From NCBI GenBank assembly GCA_001775955.1, contig MEZD01000043.1, positions 43,979 to 79,786 of the forward strand: a stretch of DNA of 35,808 bases, in the 5' to 3' direction. The translations under genes and the position numbers were made by a program. The notes under the pieces are model-generated. The model had not been told where the DNA came from. It saw only the letters and a program-made list of their open reading frames with translations, and searched no databases. Each line of letters starts with the position of its first letter. Position 1 is the stretch's first letter. Of this stretch, positions 1 to 8,005 are shown in pieces. This DNA comes from Candidatus Bathyarchaeota archaeon RBG_13_38_9. GTDB taxonomy: Archaea; Thermoproteota; Bathyarchaeia; 40CM-2-53-6; RBG-13-38-9.

Positions 1-68
1 TTTCACCGACATTATTCTGGCAAAAGTTAATAGACTAATGTAAGAAAGTGTAATATGGTAGAATTCAA

Positions 69-416
69 TTGAGCGAAAAACATAGCAAATCCATTCCAAC
101 TCAAAAATTGACAGGTATGCAAGTTGTTAACTCCAAAGGAGCGATCATTGGCATTGTGAAAGATTTGGCAATTAACCCTACAAATAGAGAAGTGTTCTTA
201 CTGATCGAAACAAAAGAAGGAGGCAATATAGAAATTTCGTTGACTGATGTGAGCTCCATAGAGGATGTAATACTTCTGGCTAAATCGGAATCGGAACCAC
301 CAACTCCACCTTTGTCAACTCAAACTACTACTGCAACTATTGCATGCAGCACTTGTGGCTCATCTTTACCAGCACATGCAAAGTTTTGTGCTAAATGTGG
401 TTCACATTTAAAATAA
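69..416 (+). CDS. PRC-barrel domain protein with C-terminal zinc ribbon
   Basis: TTG start; N-terminal 'LTGMQVVNSKGAIIGIVKDLAINP' PRC-barrel-like; C-terminal CxxC...CxxC (CSTCGSSLPAHAKFCAKCG). Confidence 0.75.
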   Translation: MSEKHSKSIPTQKLTGMQVVNSKGAIIGIVKDLAINPTNREVFLLIETKEGGNIEISLTDVSSIEDVILLAKSESEPPTPPLSTQTTTATIACSTCGSSLPAHAKFCAKCGSHLK

Positions 417-435
417 CGGTCATACACGTAGCATT

Positions 436-1227
436 TTAGAGAACCGCATCCTTCAGAGCATTCCAACAATTACATGTAGCTGTTTGGGATATTTTTGGTA
501 TGGTTGAAGCAAAAAGTCTCTTTGTTTTTTCTACATTAGATTTCATAACGTTTAATATCTCATCAACACTAACGGGTTTATCTGCCCACACGTCATAATC
601 TGTAACAAGCGCCAAAGACCCATAACAAATCTCCATCTCTCGAGCAAGCACACATTCAGGATATACAGTCATACCAACTACATCAGCACCCCATTGGCGG
701 AACATGCGACTTTCTGCTCTCGTTGAGAATCTTGGACCTTCAATACACACATAAGTCCCTCCAGGTTTAATCGCTATGTTTTTTGAATGACCCTCATTCA
801 CCAAAAGAGTGTTGAGTTCAGGGCAGAATGGATCCGCCGCAGAAATATGACACACTTTGCCTCCTTCATAAAACGTACTAGGACGTAACTTGGTTCTATC
901 AATAAATTGATCTAACACTAGAATATCCCCTGGTTTATGTTTCTCTGAAAGTGAACCACAGGCATTAGATGATAATATCCGTTTAACTCCAAGTTCTTTT
1001 AATGCCCAGATATTTGCTCTATAATTTACATTGTGTGGGGGTAATTGGTGACCACGTCCGTGTCTTGGAAGAAATACAATCTTTCGTTCCAAGTATGTTC
1101 CAATTTTTAAAACATCACTCGTTCTTCCGTATGGAGTTCGAACTTTAAGATCACGAACATCTTCTAATAGATCTTGATCGTAAAGTCCTGAACCTCCAAT
1201 TATCGCTATTTCTGCAGTAGGCTTCAT
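436..1227 (-). CDS. mtnP: S-methyl-5'-thioadenosine phosphorylase / purine nucleoside phosphorylase family
   Basis: 'IIGGSGLYD', 'FLPRHGRGHQLPPHNVNYRANIWALKELGV', 'GPRFSTRAESRMFRQWGADVVGMTVYPE' are MTAP hallmarks; C-terminal CxC. Confidence 0.93.
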   Translation of the reverse strand: MKPTAEIAIIGGSGLYDQDLLEDVRDLKVRTPYGRTSDVLKIGTYLERKIVFLPRHGRGHQLPPHNVNYRANIWALKELGVKRILSSNACGSLSEKHKPGDILVLDQFIDRTKLRPSTFYEGGKVCHISAADPFCPELNTLLVNEGHSKNIAIKPGGTYVCIEGPRFSTRAESRMFRQWGADVVGMTVYPECVLAREMEICYGSLALVTDYDVWADKPVSVDEILNVMKSNVEKTKRLFASTIPKISQTATCNCWNALKDAVL

Positions 1228-1374
1228 AGGATCATATTTTCAGTCACGATCTATAAAAGTGCAAGCTACAAGAGAAAATGATCAAACTATCTCACTCATC
1301 AATATAGGAATACTTATTATAATTTAACTAACTTTGAGACAATCTGTGTAAATTAAAAAGAAAATTCCAGTGAG

Positions 1375-2031
1375 ATGGAATTGTCAGAATTCAAATGCGA
1401 AGTTATGGATTGGGAAAAATTCTATCAGTTATCAAGAATAGCGGCAAAAAAAGTTAGAAAATCAGGCTATAAACCTGATGTTATAATCGGTCTGGCGCGA
1501 GGAGGCTGGATTTTTTCACGAGTTCTATGTGATTTCCTTGGAGTAAAAGATCTTTTTAGTCTAAAAGTTGAACATTGGGGTATCACAGCTAGTCCTGATG
1601 GCGAAGCAAAAGTTAGACATCCATTATCAATAGATCTTTCTAACAAGAAAATCTTGATCGCTGACGATATTACAGACACAGGTGAGAGTATGAAAAAGTC
1701 TGTCGAACATCTTAAATCACTTAATCCGGCCGAAATTAAGACAGTAACTCTCAGACACATTGAAGGGGCTAAGTTCATCCCTGATTACTTTGGTGAACAG
1801 ATAAAATGGATATGGGTAATTTTTCCTTGGAACTACGTCGAAGACCTTTGTAATATTTTACCTAAGGCAATTGTTCTTAGGAATAATGAAGTTGACCAAA
1901 AGAAATCAATCATTAAACTTAAGGAATCATTCAATGTGTCTATAGATCCAGAGATTCTTAACGACGTACTTGATGAATGTAAGATTAGAGGAACTCTACA
2001 AGAAGGAATAGATAAAAATTCTGGACAGTGA
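1375..2031 (+). CDS. Phosphoribosyltransferase (purine/xanthine-guanine type)
   Basis: 'DVIIGLARGGWIFSRVLCDFLG' and PRPP loop 'ILIADDITDTGESM'. Confidence 0.85.
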   Translation: MELSEFKCEVMDWEKFYQLSRIAAKKVRKSGYKPDVIIGLARGGWIFSRVLCDFLGVKDLFSLKVEHWGITASPDGEAKVRHPLSIDLSNKKILIADDITDTGESMKKSVEHLKSLNPAEIKTVTLRHIEGAKFIPDYFGEQIKWIWVIFPWNYVEDLCNILPKAIVLRNNEVDQKKSIIKLKESFNVSIDPEILNDVLDECKIRGTLQEGIDKNSGQ

Positions 2032-2109
2032 TTATCAACTTTCCTTCGCTAGACAATAATCATCATACAATAATACCATTCAACACGTTGAATTATCATA
2101 CTCTTTAGG

Positions 2110-2118
2110 TTTTATATA
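2110..2118 (+). promoter_or_regulatory. Candidate archaeal TATA box upstream of hppA
   Basis: 'ggttttatataca' about 55-60 bp upstream of the ATG at 2171; purine-rich GAGGG near 2159 as possible SD. Confidence 0.4.
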
Positions 2119-2170
2119 CAGTTTGAATGCTAATTTATGAAGTTTCCAGTTTCCTCATTGAGGGAAAAAA

Positions 2171-4345
2171 ATGAGTTTGACTATCGAAGAGACAATGCTA
2201 TGGATAGTCATTGCAACGGCTCTTGGCGCATTAATATATGCGGTATTGCTCGCACGTCAGACACTTAAAGAAAAAACTGGAACGGGGAAGATGCTCCAAG
2301 TATGGAGGGCCATATCGGAGGGAGCAAATGCATACCTTAAAAAACAAATCAAATCCATTTTGCTTATTATTATTGTATTAGCAGTTGTTCTCTACTTATC
2401 TTCAGTTCTCGTTGGTGGGCCACCATCAATTGCAATTGGAAGAGCACTGGCCTTCGTTATGGGAGTCGCTTTTTCTGGAATGGTTGGCTTTATTGGAATG
2501 AATATGGCGGTAAAAGGTAATATCAGAGTTGCTGAGGCAGCTCGACGAAATTTTCATGATGCTTTGAGAATAGCATATCGCTCTGGAACAATCACAGGGA
2601 TGTTAACAGATGGTCTTGGGCTGCTTGGTGGTACAGCAATCTTCATGATTTATTTCAGAGATGCACCAGAGGTATTGTTAGGCTTTGGTTTCGGTGGCAC
2701 TCTTATTGCACTATTCATGCGGGTCGGAGGTGGGATATATACAAAAGCAGCAGACGTGGGCGCAGACCTTGTAGGAAAAGTTGAGAAAGGCATCCCAGAG
2801 GATGATCCAAGAAACGCTGCTGTAGTGGCAGATCTGGTAGGGGATAATGTTGGAGATTGTGCTGGGATGGCTGCAGACATATTCGAATCTTATGAAGTGA
2901 CAATAGTCTCAGCGATGATATTAGGACTTGCTTTAACACCATTTGATATCAAATGGATTATTTTCCCTCTTCTTGTTAGAGCTATAGGAGTAGTCAGCAC
3001 AATTATAGGAACTTATTTCGTCTCAATTTGGCCTGAAAAAATTGTTAAAGGTGATGCATTCAAGGCCATGGACTTATCGTACGATTTATCAGCCGCAATC
3101 TCAGTCACAAGTTTCCTCGTTCTCGCACAAGTGTATGTTCAAGATCTTCGTGTTTTTGCGGCTACCGCTGCTGGAGTATTTCTTGCAATAGGATTCAACA
3201 AGATCACAGATCATTTCACAAATCCAAACAAGAAAACAGTAGATGAACTCGCACGTTCATCAAGAACGGGACCTGCCACAGAGATACTTGAAGGATTATC
3301 AATGAGTTTCGAAGCAACAGTATGGAATCTACTAATCATTTGTTTAGCAATAATTGCGTCTGTTTTCTTCTTTTCAGGTTCTTCTGTCATATTCGTGATG
3401 TACGGAATAGCTCTGTCGGGAATAGGTATGCTAACTCTTACAGGGAATAACATCTCAATGGATGCATTCGGCCCGATTGTTGATAATGCAAATGGCATTG
3501 GAGAGATGGCTGGCGTTGAACCAGAAGCAAGAAAGATCTTGGCTGATTTAGATGCTTCAGGAAATACTACTAAAGCCGTAACAAAAGCAATAGCAATAGC
3601 GTCAGCAGTTATTGCCGCAGTCTCTTTATTCGGAGCCTTTGCTGAAACAACTGGCCTTGAAAAAATTGGTTTAAACATCATTGAACCAATAGTTTTTGTT
3701 GGCCTGTTAATTGGCGGAGCGTTACCTTTTCTATTCAGTTCTATTTCTATTCGTGCTGTTAGCCGTGCCGCCGGACACATAATCGAGGAAGTTAGAGAAC
3801 AATTTAAAATCCCTGGCGTTATGGAAGGAACCGTACCACCCAACTACGCACGAGTCGTGACTATCTGCACTGCGGCAGCTCAAAAAGAATTAGTTGGTTT
3901 AGCACTATTAGCAATATTAACGCCTTTAGCAGTCGGATTCTTATTAAAACAAGCCGCACTTGGTGCATTCCTCGCAGGGATCATAGTAACCGGACAATTA
4001 CTAGCAGTTTTCATGGCGACGTCAGGTGGAGCTTGGGATAATGCCAAAAAAAAGATCGAAGATGGATTTTATGGTGGCAAAGGATCTGAGCAACATAAAG
4101 CAGCAGTGGTTTGTGATACAGTAGGTGATCCACTCAAAGATACCTCTGGTCCCGCATTGAATCCTATGATTAAAGTGATTAATCTGGTGGCGCTTATTTT
4201 CGCACCAGTATTATTGCAGTTCTCAGCTATGCCAATTCTAATGACGTTAACTGGCTCCATACTTGTTTTGATACTCGCTATAGTAATTTGGCATGGAAAA
4301 CGAGAAGGAGTTTTTACCAAAAACAGCCTTAACCCAAAGCAATAG
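2171..4345 (+). CDS. hppA: Membrane-bound pyrophosphatase (H+-PPase), K+-independent type
   Basis: 'DVGADLVGKVEKGIPEDDPRNAAVVADLVGDNVGDCAGMAADIFESYE', 'GNTTKAVTK', 'KAAVVCDTVGDPLKDTSGPALNPMIK'; polytopic. Confidence 0.97.
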   Translation: MSLTIEETMLWIVIATALGALIYAVLLARQTLKEKTGTGKMLQVWRAISEGANAYLKKQIKSILLIIIVLAVVLYLSSVLVGGPPSIAIGRALAFVMGVAFSGMVGFIGMNMAVKGNIRVAEAARRNFHDALRIAYRSGTITGMLTDGLGLLGGTAIFMIYFRDAPEVLLGFGFGGTLIALFMRVGGGIYTKAADVGADLVGKVEKGIPEDDPRNAAVVADLVGDNVGDCAGMAADIFESYEVTIVSAMILGLALTPFDIKWIIFPLLVRAIGVVSTIIGTYFVSIWPEKIVKGDAFKAMDLSYDLSAAISVTSFLVLAQVYVQDLRVFAATAAGVFLAIGFNKITDHFTNPNKKTVDELARSSRTGPATEILEGLSMSFEATVWNLLIICLAIIASVFFFSGSSVIFVMYGIALSGIGMLTLTGNNISMDAFGPIVDNANGIGEMAGVEPEARKILADLDASGNTTKAVTKAIAIASAVIAAVSLFGAFAETTGLEKIGLNIIEPIVFVGLLIGGALPFLFSSISIRAVSRAAGHIIEEVREQFKIPGVMEGTVPPNYARVVTICTAAAQKELVGLALLAILTPLAVGFLLKQAALGAFLAGIIVTGQLLAVFMATSGGAWDNAKKKIEDGFYGGKGSEQHKAAVVCDTVGDPLKDTSGPALNPMIKVINLVALIFAPVLLQFSAMPILMTLTGSILVLILAIVIWHGKREGVFTKNSLNPKQ

Positions 4346-4458
4346 AGAAAAAGTTTAAATTCTGATTGATAGTTGAAAACATATTGCGTGAACCCTATCA
4401 TCACATGATTATCCAAGTAAGATACAAATTCTTTAAGTAAATTTTAGGTTGATGTTAC

Positions 4459-4746
4459 TTGTCAGTTGGATCTAAGAAATGTTTTCCCGACTGTGAACTG
4501 TTTAGATGTGAACAAAGAACACTAGTATTTCGAGGCAAAACATCATATTGCAGATTTGCAGATGACGAATGCATACCTCAAAGCTGTAAATATACGAAGT
4601 GTGTCAAAGGCAGATTTCTTCCAAATGGAACATGTGGTCTTAACATGAAAACCCGAGAGCTAGACATTAGACCTGATGAATGCGTGGACCCTATGGAAAT
4701 TCCTAGCAACTTGGCACAGAAAATGAAGAATAGAAGACCTTATTGA
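4459..4746 (+). CDS. Cys-rich small protein, putative metal-binding, unknown function
   Basis: 95 aa ORF with 9 Cys; TTG start; no recognised family. Confidence 0.6.
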   Translation: MSVGSKKCFPDCELFRCEQRTLVFRGKTSYCRFADDECIPQSCKYTKCVKGRFLPNGTCGLNMKTRELDIRPDECVDPMEIPSNLAQKMKNRRPY

Positions 4747-4770
4747 GAGCCTAACAGCACCGCACACGCT

Positions 4771-5664
4771 TTAATCATTTATATCCTTTAGAGACAGCCT
4801 TTGAATTATTTTGACTACTGCAGAATGATCTAGATCTTCGAAGCCGACAGCTTTAGCAGATTCATACATTTGGTGAGCTAAACTCGTCATTGGTAGTGAT
4901 GCATTCATTTGTGACGCAAGACTCATAGCCAATGCAAGATCTTTATGTTGAAGCCATACTTTGAATCCTGGTTCGAAATCATTTTTTATCATTTTAGGTA
5001 ACTTTTGTTCTAATGCCCATGAATTCCCTGCACTTGTCTTTAGGACCTCATAGAGTTTCTCAAGATCGATACCGGTTTTTTTGGCTAGAACAAACCCCTC
5101 ACTTATACCAACAAGGTTGATTGCCACAAGCATGTTATTGATGAGTTTGAAAATTTGACCAGCACCAGTATTTCCAACTTGGTAAATATTTGTACCAATA
5201 GCCTGGAGAACATGTTTACACTCATCTACTTTCTCATTAGGCCCTCCAACCATTATCGAGAGAGTTCCTTTCTCAGCTCCAATTGTTCCTCCACTCACTG
5301 GCGCATCAATGAAGGTGATACTTTTTTGATTGCATTCATCAGAAAATTTTTTTACCGCAGCTGGGTCGATTGTACTTGCATCAATTATTATCCCTCCTTC
5401 AGGTAGACTATGAATAAGACCATTTTCTCCTAGCACTACATACTCAACTTCTTTCGATGATGGAAGGGACAATAATACGATTGTAGATGTGTTTCCTACA
5501 TGTTTAGGAGATTTAGCAGCCTTTGCTCCTAATTTCTCAAGAACTCTGATAGGTTCATCGCGCACATCATATACTGTGAGGTTAAATTTATTTTTCAGAA
5601 GATTTTTACCCATGTTTAGCCCCATAGCACCTAGACCTATCAGTCCAACATCATTATTTCTCAT
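4771..5664 (-). CDS. NAD(P)-dependent oxidoreductase, 3-hydroxyisobutyrate dehydrogenase family
   Basis: 'VGLIGLGAMGLNMGKNLLK' Rossmann; 'FIDAPVSGGTIGAEKGTLSIMVGG'; 'GAGQIFKLINNMLVAINLVGISEGFVLA'. Confidence 0.93.
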   Translation of the reverse strand: MRNNDVGLIGLGAMGLNMGKNLLKNKFNLTVYDVRDEPIRVLEKLGAKAAKSPKHVGNTSTIVLLSLPSSKEVEYVVLGENGLIHSLPEGGIIIDASTIDPAAVKKFSDECNQKSITFIDAPVSGGTIGAEKGTLSIMVGGPNEKVDECKHVLQAIGTNIYQVGNTGAGQIFKLINNMLVAINLVGISEGFVLAKKTGIDLEKLYEVLKTSAGNSWALEQKLPKMIKNDFEPGFKVWLQHKDLALAMSLASQMNASLPMTSLAHQMYESAKAVGFEDLDHSAVVKIIQRLSLKDIND

Positions 5665-5667
5665 AAA

Positions 5668-5856
5668 TTATCTACCACCATATCTTGAACCAGGTGTCTT
5701 TTTCTTCCACAAACCAAATACTCTTTCAGCCAGACCTTTATGTCGTAACTCCCACGACATGTGTTTATCATAACAATCTGAACACATTTTTTTTTGACAA
5801 TATCTGCAAGTCTTGAGGTTTTCGTAATTTCCTCTGCATTCTTCACAAGCAGCCAT
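5668..5856 (-). CDS. Small zinc-finger protein (B-box/treble-clef-like)
   Basis: CEECRGNYENLKTCRYCQKKMCSDCYDKHMSWELRHKG; Cys pairs plus His; ATG start; 4 bp from the downstream dehydrogenase gene. Confidence 0.65.
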   Translation of the reverse strand: MAACEECRGNYENLKTCRYCQKKMCSDCYDKHMSWELRHKGLAERVFGLWKKKTPGSRYGGR

Positions 5857-5927
5857 TAATATACACTTTGATTATTTGTTGAATATGAATAGAGGTAAGG
5901 GCATAATTAAGAGAATGGTGCTTTTAA

Positions 5928-6710
5928 TTATTCTTCTTGTTTTTTCGCTTTCCTAGCAAATGTCAAGTATCCAGTATGCCCAACCATGTGTGTCTCAGGC
6001 CTTGATTTTCCATCCTCTATCCGAATACGACGTAGTAACAGCTCGATTGTTTCGATGGCTAGAAAACCTTCATTTTTCATAGTAGAAACAGCTTTTTCAA
6101 CTTGGTTAATAGTGGGACTGAAGGAAGCCAGATTTGACCCATCTTCCAGGGATTTAAATGCATGCGGTATAACATTCCATGGATCGCCTAAATCTAGAAA
6201 TACAGCATCAACCTCAGATTCTTCGAAACCGCGCCGTGCATCTGAACATTTGATTGTTACATATTTCAGTAGGCCAACTTTGGAAAGATTCGATTTTGCG
6301 TTTTCCGCAAAATCTTTGTTCACCTCATACGAGTATACATGACCATCTGGTTTTACGATATTTGCAAGGGAAGCGGTAACAACTCCACTTCCCGTACCTG
6401 TTTCGATTACTCGCATTCCCGGTTCTACTCCCAACTTGAACAGAGTGAACCCGATGTCCTTGTCATAAAGTATCTGCGTAGGTCTTCTAAATGTCTGGAT
6501 TTTATCATAGAATGAGGGTTTTAGAATGTACAACCTATGTCCAGTTGTCGTGACTACTGAATCTCCAAATTTTTTCCCTAATATTTCAGATGTTTTTACT
6601 ATTCCTTTGTGAGTGTGAAATTCTTCTTTATCTAAAAGATGAATCAACCAATTTCTTCTATTATCAAGCCATAAAAGAATATACATTCCAATTTTTATCT
6701 TTTGATTCAA
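5928..6710 (-). CDS. trmI: tRNA (adenine-N1)-methyltransferase, archaeal TrmI-type
   Basis: 'FRRPTQILYDKDIGFTLFKLGVEPGMRVIETGTGSGVVTASLANIV' SAM motif; 'DAVFLDLGDPWNVIPHAFKSLEDG'; TTG start. Confidence 0.88.
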   Translation of the reverse strand: MNQKIKIGMYILLWLDNRRNWLIHLLDKEEFHTHKGIVKTSEILGKKFGDSVVTTTGHRLYILKPSFYDKIQTFRRPTQILYDKDIGFTLFKLGVEPGMRVIETGTGSGVVTASLANIVKPDGHVYSYEVNKDFAENAKSNLSKVGLLKYVTIKCSDARRGFEESEVDAVFLDLGDPWNVIPHAFKSLEDGSNLASFSPTINQVEKAVSTMKNEGFLAIETIELLLRRIRIEDGKSRPETHMVGHTGYLTFARKAKKQEE

Positions 6711-6734
6711 AAATATTTCACACCATCATATTGA

Positions 6735-7127
6735 TCATTTATTCATGATTTTATGGATCTCTTTAGCTGTTGATTCTCCCTTTGACCTTGATATAAAATG
6801 TAACACTATCGAGTCATCATATCCAGAGGAGAATATCCTCATCGTCGAATATTTTGACCGAAGAATTGCAATGATGAGGCAGAGTATGACTGGAATATTT
6901 ATTAGAAATATTGTTGAAATACCCTCGATGGTTGTGTTCATCTTACCAAAAAATAACAAAATTGATTGAGCAATTAATAAGAAAATTGAGAACACTAAAG
7001 GAGGTATAACGCTTTTTCCATAGAGCTCTATAGATTTAACATTTTTAATATTAATACGTATTTTTGAAATAAAAGGTATTTTTGAAATAACAAGATCATC
7101 TTTTGAAATTCTGATCCGTGAATACAT
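6735..7127 (-). CDS. Small membrane protein, unknown function
   Basis: 130 aa ORF with two hydrophobic segments and flanking basic/beta regions; antisense alternative is shorter. Confidence 0.55.
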   Translation of the reverse strand: MYSRIRISKDDLVISKIPFISKIRINIKNVKSIELYGKSVIPPLVFSIFLLIAQSILLFFGKMNTTIEGISTIFLINIPVILCLIIAILRSKYSTMRIFSSGYDDSIVLHFISRSKGESTAKEIHKIMNK

Positions 7128-7218
7128 TTTAAGACATCTACGCCAAACAGACCCTAAATAATATCTATTTTCATTTTATTGCAAAATATAAATACTGATA
7201 TTTCTAAACCAAGTTTAA

Positions 7219-7881
7219 TCAAAATTTGGTATTAGCCTTTATGATCTTAAATATTTCCATTAAATCCTCTCCTCTGACAATAAAGTCAGCAGCATTTTCA
7301 GCTTCCGTATGTCTTGGATTGAAAGCTATTTTGAGTCCTGCTTCTTTTGGTAAATCAAAAACATGATCACCTACAACAACGACTTCAGACATGGTTAATG
7401 ACATTGACTGAGCTATGTCTTGGATTATCGTTTTTTTATTATCGATAGAGACTTTTGTTTCGATCTCTCCAGTAATAACATCATTTGATATTTTGAGATC
7501 ATTAGACATAACTACATCCACATTCAGATCTTTTCCAACTTTTTCAGCAAGAAAAGAAAGTCCAGCACTTACGATTCCTACTTTTATTCCAGCTTTCTTT
7601 AGTCGATCAATAGTTTCTGTTGCACCATCAAAATATTTTATCTCAGACGTTATTTGTAAGATCTTTTCTAGTTTGGTTCCTTTCCATAATGAACAATCTA
7701 ATTTCGCCCATTCTTCATAGCTTATCTCACCATTTCGATATTTTTGCGCATAATTCTTGGCCCATTTCCAAGTACCAAGTTTGGAATGAAGATGTTTCCA
7801 TATATTTGGTGATCGTGTAATAGTGCCATCAAGATCGAAAATAACTAGTTTCACTATTGATTTTGAAATAATTCTTTTCAA
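7219..7881 (-). CDS. HAD-superfamily phosphatase (SerB-like)
   Basis: 'LVIFDLDGTITRSPN', 'GIVSAGLSFLAEKVGKDLNVD', 'VVVVGDHVFDLPKEAGLKIAFNPR'; TTG start. Confidence 0.85.
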   Translation of the reverse strand: MKRIISKSIVKLVIFDLDGTITRSPNIWKHLHSKLGTWKWAKNYAQKYRNGEISYEEWAKLDCSLWKGTKLEKILQITSEIKYFDGATETIDRLKKAGIKVGIVSAGLSFLAEKVGKDLNVDVVMSNDLKISNDVITGEIETKVSIDNKKTIIQDIAQSMSLTMSEVVVVGDHVFDLPKEAGLKIAFNPRHTEAENAADFIVRGEDLMEIFKIIKANTKF

Positions 7882-8005
7882 TTACTCCATCCTTGATTAT
7901 TTAATCTGAAATTAAAACCTGGGAATAAATGCCTAATTGTTAAGGTTTCTCCCTTTCAAATACTAATTAGACATCAAAGTTTGAAATATTAATTACAAAG
8001 TTCAT

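Noticed and set aside
1467-1778. 103-aa antisense ORF within the phosphoribosyltransferase gene
   Set aside because: Overlaps a clear PRPP-motif CDS on the other strand; no independent evidence.
2650-2942. Two antisense ORFs (2650..2880 and 2715..2942) in hppA
   Set aside because: Shadow ORFs of conserved hppA motifs; Ser/Pro-rich or Leu/Gln-rich translations typical of antisense.
3211-3843. 210-aa minus-strand ORF antisense to hppA
   Set aside because: Fully inside a strongly supported hppA CDS; low-complexity antisense translation with no recognisable domain.
4069-4416. 115-aa antisense ORF at the hppA 3' end
   Set aside because: Overlaps conserved hppA C-terminal motifs; no domain.
5661-5846. 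61-aa ORF overlapping the zinc-finger ORF in another frame
   Set aside because: The 5668..5856 frame has a regular Cys/His zinc-binding pattern; this frame does not.
7058-7090. Tandem direct repeat GTATTTTTGAAATAA x2 (18-bp period)
   Set aside because: Two copies only, inside the 130-aa membrane protein ORF (encodes ISKIPFISKI); consistent with chance/short duplication in AT-rich coding DNA.
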